Source: Mauremys mutica (lineage: Eukaryota > Chordata > Testudines > Geoemydidae). From it: a stretch of 64,000 nucleotides of DNA. This document shows, piece by piece, positions 45,401 through 52,660 of this stretch. The notes beneath the pieces are model-generated. The model did not search any database. It was not told where the DNA came from and was given only the letters and a program-made list of their open reading frames with translations. Within the stretch, counting starts at the first letter, position 1. Each line of letters opens with the position of its first letter. The stretch is from NCBI RefSeq assembly GCF_020497125.1, contig NC_059075.1, positions 106,431,222-106,495,221 of the forward strand. Direction: 5' to 3'. Both the position numbers and the translations under genes were made by a program.

Positions 45401-47760
45401 ATTTTCTGGCTGGGCAGTTTTGTTTACATTTTATTCAGGTTTTTGAACTTGAGTTTATTCTGTGAAACTTTTGAATTCTCATACCTACCTTTATAGATAC
45501 TGTGAAATCAAATCACCACATCAAGGATAGCGATTGTAAATGAGCAAAGAATGTTTTGTTCTGTTTGAATAAACATAGGTGTTTATCTTGCAGGTCAGGG
45601 ATTCTGAAGCCAGGCCTCATATAATAGTGAAAGAGCTTTCTCAAGAAGGTGAGTAGTTCAAGTAGCCCACCTTATTAGGGATCTAAAATTGGTAAGAGTC
45701 TGCAGAGTACTGGGCAATATGTGACTTTCTGTCTTGAGTTCATTGTACATAATTATGGGACATCTGAATGAGAAAATAATAGATGTTAATTTGTTTAAAT
45801 GTTTACAAACATTTTGTCCTGCTTACTATATCAGCACTTCTGCAGATTGCTGCATTTTATTTATTTTCGTCCTTTTAAGAAATTGCTTTAAAAACAAAAC
45901 ACCTCCTCTCTCATCCCACACACTTCATAGCAATTAATTATATCTACATAAGGACATAGCTTTTTCATAATGTATTCATAGAGACATGCGACATATGACT
46001 AGAAGTTACGTTATGGGTCATAGAGTCCAGTTCCCTGCTATCACCGGCAACCACCATCATATATTCATGTTGTTAAAGATCACTATTCAGAGTGTGTCAA
46101 TAACTTTAGGAACAGTTGCTTTTTAGAGCTAACCATGCTCTAGTAAAAAATCCATTTTATGTACCAGCAGTGTAATCTGTAGCATGTCGTGTAAGGACAA
46201 CAGATTTTTGTACAGCAACTTTACCATTCAAACAGATAAAATGCCAGGATGTATCAGATACCAGTAAATATACCAGTGAACTGGTATATTGTGTGGCACT
46301 GAAGGAAGTAAACCATGTTCTGATTGAGAGTACTGGTGATATCAGACTTACCTTGGCAGACCAAATCTGCTGATAGCAATTAATTTTATCCATCCATCTA
46401 CACAACTAAGAGTGGTCAGAAAGCTATCAAAAGTGAACAAGGACCTTAAAACTACAGTGAAATCTGTACAAAGGCCATTTTCAATAGACTACCTCCCATT
46501 TTAAGAGACCACTTTGAAGTATGCATATTGATATCTTTGAGCTTTTTAAAAGATTATTTTGAATAGGAAACCAATTGGTTACCTGTTCCTTGGGTATTCA
46601 CTTAGGACAGGCTTCACCATTTCTGTTGAACTGAATCTTTTTATTGTATTGACCTTCAATAGTATACACAGGTTTTTGTTTTTAACCAAACCAGTACTGG
46701 TTATGCTAATCAGATTCCATAAAATATATGGGTACCGCTTGATTTTAAAATCATACTCTCTGCTCCTATCCTACACTTGGGGCCTGTTTACACAGTGCAG
46801 CAATGTGCACCAGAAGGGTGTGAGTTCTAAAGTGCAGCTGTTTCACACTAAGTGGCCTATGTAGACCCTCCTGGCACACACTAAAAGTCCCTAATGCACA
46901 TCAACATAGTGCAATCTGACCCACACTAAGGAACTTTAAGTGCATGCCAGCAGGATCTACATGGGCCAGTTAGCATGCAATACGGTGGTGCACAGAGCAA
47001 TTCATACCCCATTGCTGCACAGTGCCATACTATGTAGACAAGACCTACGTTGTATATTAAAGGAATAAAATGATTCCCTTTAGAACAAATTAGTTATGAT
47101 TTTATTATGGCATAAGAAAATTTCAGGTTTTAGATGTTTCCTGAAGTCTATGTAATGGTGCATTTCATCTTCTACAGATAGCTACCATACGAAGTAAAAC
47201 ATACCTCTCTATTTGTATTCCCAATTTATCAGTAGCTGGTTGAACAGATACAGTATAGGCCAGCAATGCAGTGTGAGACTAAATGGAGTATATTGCTCAA
47301 ATACTCTCTTGTTGTGTGCCAGGGAATGTTAAACTACAAAGGGGAAAGGTAGTAAAATGGCAGATGTATAGGTTCTCAGATAAATCCAGTTCAAGAGTAC
47401 ATAGGCATCTATAGAAATGGTCATTTTAAAATATTCACTGATGGTTTTTTTTTTTCCCCAGCATTAATTGAAAGTTTTTATTATTTTATAAAAGAAGTGC
47501 CACCACGCGACTGGAACACGTTTATGAGAACTCATCTAACAGATAATGAAATTGCTAAAACAACGTTTGAACATCCAAAAAATATTGAAGAGCAATATTA
47601 TCAGATGCTAATCATTTGGAGAAACAAATTTGGAAACGAGGCTTCCGTTATTAAATTATTAGATAGCCTATGGAATATAGGACTGAGAAGGTCTCATGAA
47701 AACATAGTAAACCATTTAATAAGTAAGGATATTATAACTATACTAGAGGCCAAAAACTAA
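33103..47760 (+). CDS. TNF receptor superfamily death receptor (TNFRSF10/22/23/26 group), complete, 10 exons
   Basis: Predicted type I membrane receptor of 430 residues. Exons: 33103-33150, 36054-36159, 38990-39121, 39350-39461, 40143-40216, 41333-41443, 42878-42903, 44682-45011, 45594-45648, 47462-47760 (1293 nt, all junctions in frame). Layout: signal peptide ~1-20; three cysteine-rich repeats with Cys from 34 to 152; a sequon at N145; transmembrane helix ~165-183; KKR stop-transfer; a 247-residue cytoplasmic part with a death domain at ~335-425. The ectodomain pattern (YCCKYCPAGTYV, NGLDECIRCKLC, TECQCKPGYFC) resembles TRAIL receptors and mouse TNFRSF22/23/26. Its position between OSBPL5 and CARS1 matches the latter group. 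By family knowledge it should bind a TNF-type ligand and recruit FADD-like adaptors; the ligand is unknown. I give no symbol because orthology to a named member is not settled by sequence alone. Confidence 0.92.
33545..33685. mobile_element. Short MITE in death receptor intron 1
   Basis: GGGTTGCCAA near the left end and TTGGCAACTTTAG at the right end form an inverted repeat around 'tttcatcacatgacataatctgtaattaaag'. Confidence 0.5.
34348..34565 (+). mobile_element. hAT-type MITE, 218 bp
   Basis: Ends AGGGGTTCTCAGACTG and AGTTTGAGAACCACTG-like are inverted repeats. The flanking octamers CTGTAATT and CTGTAGAG match at only 5 of 8 positions. Confidence 0.6.
34600..34930 (-). repeat. Diverged SINE-like sequence
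   Basis: 'cccaaagagcttacaatctaaat' and 'gaattaaacccagtctcctgaatcctgggctagaacac' fit an antisense CORE-SINE. Poorly preserved. Confidence 0.35.
36054..36159 (+). CDS. Death receptor exon 2: start of CRD1
   Basis: Encodes a short stalk and CGDGEYLHQGYCCKYCPAG. The paired YCC...C..G is the classic first half of CRD1 in TRAIL-receptor-like proteins. Acceptor CCATAG, donor GTAAGC; ends in phase 1. Confidence 0.92.
36466..37568 (+). mobile_element. Non-autonomous hAT element, 1103 bp
   Basis: Starts CAGGGTGGATAAAAATCAAT and ends AAATCAAATCCACCCTG (inverted). Flanked by CAGCTTTT (36458-36465) and CAGCTTTG (37569-37576), 7/8 match. AT-rich interior, no transposase; the one long open frame (36977-37282, minus) shows no hAT motifs. 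Confidence 0.8.
36885..36905. repeat. (AAAT)n microsatellite
   Basis: About five AAAT units inside the hAT element. Confidence 0.85.
38559..38817 (+). mobile_element. Foldback MITE, about 259 bp
   Basis: GGGCTTGGCTACACTT at the left and AAGTGTAGCCAAAGCC at the right. Internally palindromic (AGCGCTGGGAG repeats). The terminal motif is Harbinger-like, but no clean target duplication is visible. Sits 170 bp upstream of death receptor exon 3. Confidence 0.65.
38990..39121 (+). CDS. Death receptor exon 3: CRD1/CRD2
   Basis: Encodes TYVSKHCKVPHTEGICYPC, then YTAYANGLDECIRCKLCKE. Carries six cysteines with normal TNFR spacing. Acceptor TTATACAG at 38989; donor GTATAG. Confidence 0.93.
39350..39461 (+). 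CDS. Death receptor exon 4: CRD2/CRD3
   Basis: Encodes DQVTVSTCTSMSNTECQC, then KPGYFCPTLGCEMCYRCKSK. Begins by completing an Asp codon from exon 3. Donor GTATGT at 39462. Confidence 0.92.
40143..40216 (+). CDS. Death receptor exon 5: end of CRD3
   Basis: Encodes CPEGKEIVQKCNATADLECG, then HPLI. Contains the single clear N-glycosylation sequon (NAT) of the cysteine-rich region. A hAT-type element is inserted in the intron 500 bp downstream. Confidence 0.92.
40716..41186 (+). mobile_element. hAT-type element, 471 bp, exact target duplication
   Basis: Ends CAGGGCTGCCCAGAG and CTCTGGGCGGCCCTG are inverted repeats. Flanked by identical octamers GAGACTAG (40708-40715 and 41187-41194). GC-rich interior with tandem 'CCGCCGAA' motifs. 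It lies in the intron before the transmembrane exon. Confidence 0.85.
41333..41443 (+). CDS. Death receptor exon 6: transmembrane helix
   Basis: Encodes TATTAG, then WIAGVIVVFIAFVAGCLLF and the basic stop-transfer KKR. Acceptor TTTTTGCAG; donor GTAATT at 41444. Confidence 0.92.
41510..42470. repeat. GC-rich composite repeat with tandem C-rich units
   Basis: 41815-42050 holds tandem, imperfect C-rich units of the type 'cctagagcctgcacccaaactccctt'. The flanks resemble turtle interspersed repeats but I cannot assign a family. No coding content. Confidence 0.45.
42878..42903 (+). CDS. Death receptor exon 7: 26-nt microexon
   Basis: Encodes only ENKDAEKDV between a GTTTCAG acceptor and a GTAAGT donor. 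It is required to connect the phase-1 end of exon 6 to the phase-0 start of exon 8, which supports it despite its size. Confidence 0.8.
43090..43690 (-). mobile_element. CR1-type LINE remnant, antisense
   Basis: 'ggtcatctagttcatctcctg...tggagcttccagtacttcccttgg...gaatattgtagagcc' is the antisense CR1-tail pattern. Diverged; no open frame preserved. Confidence 0.5.
44682..45011 (+). CDS. Death receptor exon 8: acidic cytoplasmic linker
   Basis: 110 codons (residues 204-313) of acidic, Ser/Pro/Asn-rich sequence with no recognised domain. It contains SWEE (274-277), which fits the loose TRAF2-type pattern [PSAT]x[QE]E, though a four-residue match proves little. Acceptor CCTTACAG, donor GTAAGT. 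Confidence 0.88.
45594..45648 (+). CDS. Death receptor exon 9
   Basis: Encodes VRDSEARPHIIVKELSQE just before the death domain. Acceptor TTGCAG, donor GTGAGT; ends in phase 1, matching exon 10. Confidence 0.87.
46780..47045 (+). mobile_element. MITE, about 265 bp
   Basis: GGGGCCTGTTTACACAGTGC at the left and CTATGTAGACAAGACC at the right are imperfect inverted repeats of the 'GGYCTTGTCTACA' type. Confidence 0.55.
47462..47760 (+). CDS. Death receptor exon 10: death domain and stop
   Basis: Encodes residues 332-430. Death-domain hallmarks: DW at 348-349, LTDNEI (357-362), EEQYYQMLIIWRNKFG (374-389) with W384, then LLDSLWNIGLRRSHENIV. The pattern matches Fas/TRAIL-receptor death domains. No frameshift or stop interrupts it. 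TAA at 47758-47760. Confidence 0.94.
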
Positions 47761-47821
47761 TGAGTATACTATTATCAACAAAAAAAACCAAAACCAAAAC
47801 AATCTGTAAACTCTATAGCTA

Positions 47822-47827
47822 AATAAA
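47822..47827 (+). terminator. Candidate poly(A) signal of the death receptor gene
   Basis: AATAAA 62 nt after the stop codon, directly before a SINE. Other AATAAA copies at 48262 and further downstream could give longer 3' UTRs. Confidence 0.4.
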
Positions 47828-47834
47828 TGGAGAT

Positions 47835-48003
47835 GTGCCTATCTCACAGAGCTGGAAGGGACCCTGAATGATCATCAAGTCCAGCCCCCTGCCTTCGCTA
47901 GCAGGACCAAGTACTGATTTTGCCTCAGATCCCTAAGTGAACTCCCAACCCTGGGTTTAGCAGGCCAATGCTCAAATCACTGAGCTATCCCCCCCACCCC
48001 CCA
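47835..48003 (-). repeat. tRNA-derived SINE with CR1-like tail (turtle type)
   Basis: Minus strand: GGATAGCTCAGTGATTTGAG (tRNA-like A-box region), a B-box-like segment, then the tail GGTCCCTTCCAGCTCTGTGA shared with CR1. This arrangement fits the turtle Pol III SINE family that borrowed its tail from CR1. Confidence 0.65.
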
Positions 48004-48539
48004 TGTTTCTATACACAACTTTACTTTAGTGCATGGTGCCAATTTTTTTTATTGTTGATTTAAGAAAACTTGAAAATATCAGCATAAAAACTACTGGTAA
48101 AACAAATAGAGAAATGAGTTCAGATATCTTCACTGCAACTCATGTCATCTAGAATAGCCGAGTCTCAAATGTCTCTTGCAGGCTCTACTTGTCATTAGTT
48201 AAACGTGACAAGGATTCAAGTAGCTGTTCACTGAGAATGTGTCCTGAGCTGTAAGACATTAAATAAAGTTGGGTACCCTTTTCATGTTCAGTTGAGGAAA
48301 GAATATAAGTGTACGTTAAACTATATAATAAACTTTGAACTCTGTTATGTCTTGGGAAATGAGAAGTGTAAGGGAACCTCACAGTAACTGGATGGAGTGA
48401 TATTTGTTGGTGTTGAAGGTTTTGAAGCATATTGGTATTTTGTTATCTGCACTGATAAACAGGACCAAACAGAATCTTAAGTTGTTTTTTTTATATGCAG
48501 TGAAGAATGTACTTATGAGAACACTGTAATGTGAAGAGA

Positions 48540-49315
48540 TTCACAGAGTTTTAGGCCAGAAGTGAACATTAAACCACCTAGTCTGATCTCCTGTATAACT
48601 CGGGTAATTAAATTTCACCCAGTTACCTTTGTATTGAGCCCATTAACTTGTGTTTGGCTAAAGCGTATCTTCAAAAAACAATCCAGTCTTGAAATGAAGA
48701 CAGCAGGAGATGAAGAATTCACCATATCCCTTGATAATTTGTTCCAAAGGCTAATTGCGCTCACTGTTAGGAATTTATGCCTTATTTCTAATTTGAATTT
48801 ATCTAGCTTTAGCTTCTAGACATGATTCATCTAGTAGAGAAAGGCAAAATAAGAAAGTACTTGGTATTTTCTCCGCGTGAAGGTACTTGGATACTGGAAT
48901 CAAGTATCTCATCTTTTTGATAAGAAAGAGCTCTTCAAGTCTTCCACTGTAAAGCATTTTCTCTAGCCCTTGAATATTTTTTGTGGCTCTTTTCTGTAAC
49001 TTTTCCTATTTTTCAACATCCTTTTTAAAGTGTGCACATGAGAACTACATGCAGTATTTTGCAGTCTCACCGGTGCTGTATACAGAGGTAAAATCACCTC
49101 TCTGCTCTACTCCCTATCCTGTTTATGCTTCCAAAGTTTACAGTGGTCCTTTGCCACAGCATCACACAGGGAGATTATGTTCAGTTGTTTCTTTACTGTG
49201 GCCCTTAAATCCTTTTCATAGTAACTGATTTCCAGGAGACCGTTCCCCATTCTGTAGATATTGTCTGCATTCCTTGTTCCTAGATGTAGAAATTTGGATT
49301 TGCAAAGTGCATTTT
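48540..49315 (-). mobile_element. CR1-type LINE remnant, antisense
   Basis: 'cacagagttttaggccagaag' to 'gatgtagaaatttggatttgca', including 'ttcaccatatcccttgataatttgttccaaaggctaat', the antisense CR1 3' UTR pattern. Coding capacity lost. Confidence 0.55.
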
Positions 49316-50266
49316 GTTATAATGGGCTCAGCTAACCAATAAACAGTAAAAGCAATAAATACATACAACAGTCTATAAATGTTTTTTAACAGTACATTTA
49401 AATGCTGTATTTTTATTGTCCAATCTAAATCTTAAAATTATGCAAATATAATTTCTACTTCAAACCTGTTTATGTACTTTATAATATTTTGCTATTAAAA
49501 GATTTTCACTCTTTTAAATGTGCTGTCATTTATGAATGAATATTCTATCTCTAATTTTGAATTTTTTTTAGTAATTGGGAACTGTGCTTTTAAAAATAAT
49601 GCAATTAGTAGTATTAGAGCAATTCTGTTTTCTGGGGCTAAATATGTTGAGGTAGCCAGATTAATCATCTACTTTTTCCTGTCCTTGGACTGAATTGAAG
49701 AAGTGGTTAGTGACTATTTTGTGGTTATGGGATTGTGTGTAATATCTCACATCCTTCAGTGATGACTTTTTTTTGTTGTTGATTAAATTCACAAATTCTT
49801 TACCAAGGCCTCTTTTTTAGGCCTGTCTGCGTTAGTGTTTTAGCCACTGGTTTAGCTGCACCAATGTATGTATCTGTGCCAGTGCAAAACTATTTCACTA
49901 ATGCTGCAAGATTTCATAAGCTTCATAATGCTTCTAGGATCTCTTTTTTTTTTCAGCCCACAGGGAGAAAGCATGTTACCAGATAGACCAGAATTTAATG
50001 CACTTCAGGTTTCAGTCCATTTATTAACTTTCGCTTTGCTGAAGTACTACAATATTGAGGAATTGTTACACTATTAAGGGGTAAATAAAGCAAGACAAAT
50101 CTGAATTCCATCACTGCGTCCTTGCATATTGTACTGGTATAAAGTAGTACAAATGATGTAGTAACATCATCCAATAAATAGATTCCTTTGCTATCTAGGC
50201 AATTGCTACAAATGTAACCCTTGGGTATATGTACACATCACAGTATGTATGATACTCTGGTTAGAG

Positions 50267-50427
50267 CTGTGGTCCTTTGCCTGTGGGCGGCTTGCAGCCC
50301 AATCAACATACATCTGCAGCCCATGTGACATCCTCAGAGACATACAGGTAGTGTATATTGTGTGGATGCATAACACACAGAGAGCTGCATATGTGGCCCA
50401 CAATTGTAAATAGGGTGAGAACCACTG
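50267..50427 (+). mobile_element. hAT-type MITE, 161 bp
   Basis: CTGTGGTCCTTTGCC at the left; GTGAGAACCACTG at the right. Flanked by GGTTAGAG (50259-50266) and GTTTAGAG (50428-50435), 7/8 match. Confidence 0.6.
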
Positions 50428-51417
50428 GTTTAGAGGTTTATAAATGCTTCCCTCCACTAGCTTGCTTATCGTGATGCTTTGGCTAGAGCTGAAACTAAGT
50501 AACATCAGCACTGTTGAAACAATGGCCTACTCCTTACTTTGATTACCAAGGCAGACAAGTATAGGTAGGGTAGGGAAAGCAATTTTTTTACTGTTGGCTA
50601 GGAATCATACCCTCTTCTTAGATAAAGCTGAAACTAAACTAGATTTCTTGTTCATGTTTTCTTGATGCGTTGGAAGAAGAGAGTAGATTATTCAAATCCA
50701 GATTTGTATTTAACTTTTCACAGAAGGACAGGGAAGCTGTCATTCTAGAACAGAGTAGTCTGTATCTTGCTAGCAATGACCCTGGCAGGCTGGATCCCTC
50801 AGAGTGCAGCAAAACCTGCTGCACTGCACCTAACTCCTCTGTATTTTAATTATGGTGCATCTATCCATTTGACTTCTAGCTGTATTAATTTGCAGCTATG
50901 TAATATGAACCTAGGCTTTCAGCTTGGATCTGCAGAACTGAAGTATTCCTGCAATGCTAGGGCTGCCTACAACAGTGCTCTTCTGTGCACAAACTATCTA
51001 GAGTCAGCCAAGTGCCTTCTACAATTCAGCCTCTACCAGCTCTTATCTTAAGCTCCTTACGGCAACTGTGTCATTATTATAGCAACCATGGTGGCATGGG
51101 TAAATTGAATGAATAGAAACGAATTCTCTGTGGTGCCAACTCTTGTGTGATTTTATCCCAACTCTTATGATAGTTGGTGTTTTCCTTAAAACCTCCGCTC
51201 CTGGAGTCATCTGATTCAGAGAGACTCCCACCTTCTGTTTTAAAATACATGCACGTTTCTAGCTTTCGTGGTTGCAGAGAGAAGCTGCCTTGCACATGTG
51301 ACCTGAGGGTGCCTTAAGGCTCAGCAGCCAGAAGGCAAATATAGGGAACCCACGATTTATTATTTACAACTCATTATTTTATGCCAATATCAAGGTTTGG
51401 GGGCTGAGGAGGGGGTA

Positions 51418-51533
51418 GAGTGACCAGATGTCCTAATTGTATAGGGACAGTCCCGATTTTTGGGTCTTTTTCTTATATAGGCTCCCATTACCCCCCACCC
51501 CATCTGTTTTTCACACTTGCTGTCTGGTCACCC
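51418..51533 (+). mobile_element. Tc1/mariner-type MITE, 116 bp
   Basis: GAGTGACCAGATGTC at the left and TCTGGTCACCC at the right. Flanked by TA on both sides (51416-51417, 51534-51535), the target duplication of Tc1/mariner. Confidence 0.7.
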
Positions 51534-51550
51534 TAGGGAGGGGGTCTGAC

Positions 51551-52070
51551 CAGGGATGGTGCAAACATTTAGGTGACCTAAGCGGTTGCCTAGGGCACTG
51601 GGATTTGGGAGGCGCCATTTTCTTCGGCAGTGACCGCAGTGGCCGGATCTTTGGCCACCCTGGTCGCCACCGGCATTTAGGCTGACAGAGCTGGGGCAGG
51701 GGAGCATGGGGAGGGCCACCTGCAGCAAATAAGGGGGGGGGGGGGCGGCAGGCAGAGGAACTCCCTGCCCCAGCTCACCCCTGCCCTGCCTCCTCCTCCT
51801 CCTCCCCGAGCATGCGGTGGGTGCTTCACTTCTCCCGCCTCCAGGCTTGTGGCGCCAATCAGCTTAGGTGCCGCAAGCCTGGGAGGCAGGAGAAGTGAAG
51901 CAGCGATGACGTGCTCGGGATGCTCGTGCTTGGAGCAGGGGTGAGCTGGGGCTGGGGGGCTGCCTGAGGGTGGGGAGCTGCCTGAGGGGGGCACCTCAGG
52001 GTGGGGGTGCAGGGTGGGGCGCAAGGTGGAAGTTTCGCCTAGGGCGCGAAACATCCTTGCACAGGCCCTG
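51551..52070 (+). mobile_element. hAT-type element, 520 bp, exact 8-bp target duplication
   Basis: Ends CAGGGATGGTGCAA and TTGCACAGGCCCTG are imperfect inverted repeats. Flanked by identical GGTCTGAC (51543-51550 and 52071-52078). An internal stem pairs 'tgcttcacttctcccgcctc' (51819) with its complement ending near 51902. No transposase. Ends 565 bp before the CARS1 ATG. Confidence 0.88.
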
Positions 52071-52542
52071 GGTCTGACTCATGGTGTTCAGCATGCCAAG
52101 GGGCGGCAGCACGGCTCACCCTGCAGGGAGCATGGCCTCCTGTCCTGGGGTGTGTGCAGGTCCCTCCCCATTAGCTCAGTCGGGCGGGGAAACAGAGCAG
52201 GGGAGGCTCTCAGGCAGGGATGGGGGAGCACAGTAACCCTTGCCAGCCCCTCCCCCTCTTTGCGGGGACCAAGCAGAGGTAGGGGGAGGAGCCCCACAAG
52301 CCCCGCCTCCCAGAGCTGGGCCAGGGAGGGAAGGAGCTCGCAAGCCCCGCCCCGGGATGGGGGGGGGTGGCAGCTAGCCAGGAGAGACAGGAAAGGTCAA
52401 TCCCATTCGCGCACGCGCACTAAGCTCTAGTACCGCCGGCTGGGCCGCCTCCGTCACGTGACTCTGGCGGCTTCGGAGGCGCGTTTCTCCCCGTTGCCCG
52501 GTTACCCTGCGGTCACCGGAAGTGGCGTAGAGAGGCGGAGCG

Positions 52543-52596
52543 ATGGTTTTCCGTCCGGACGTGGTCTTGCATCAGCCTGTGAGAGGAGTCGGCTAG
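52543..52596 (+). other. Possible upstream ORF in CARS1 5' leader
   Basis: ATG in good context (A at 52540 is not at -3, but G follows at +4) opens 17 codons and closes at TAG (52594-52596), 39 nt before the CARS1 ATG. It counts only if transcription starts upstream of 52543. Confidence 0.35.
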
Positions 52597-52635
52597 ACGC
52601 GGCAGAGCGAAGTAGGAGGAGGAGGAGGGAGCAGG

Positions 52636-52660
52636 ATGGCGGCAGCCGGCGGGGAGCCCA
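52636..52660 (+). CDS. CARS1: CARS1 exon 1
   Basis: ATG with A at -3 and G at +4; encodes MAAAGGEP plus one base. Donor GTAAGT at 52661. Chosen as the start because it splices in frame to exon 2 and lies in the CpG island. Confidence 0.75.

Larger units (their letters stand above)
47828..52399. other. Region between the death receptor gene and CARS1
   Basis: Either a long 3' UTR or intergenic. Contains a tRNA-type SINE (47835-48003), antisense CR1 (48540-49315), a hAT MITE (50267-50427), a mariner-type MITE (51418-51533) and a hAT element (51551-52070). No second TNFR copy was found, although mouse carries three in this interval. Confidence 0.55.

Noticed and set aside
48016..52400. Search for a second TNFR copy, as in the mouse three-gene cluster
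   Set aside because: No cysteine-rich-repeat or death-domain-like translation was seen in any frame downstream of the receptor gene.
51677..52430. 125- and 138-codon frames upstream of CARS1
   Set aside because: They overlap a hAT element and GC-rich promoter sequence; Pro/Gly-rich with no domain similarity.
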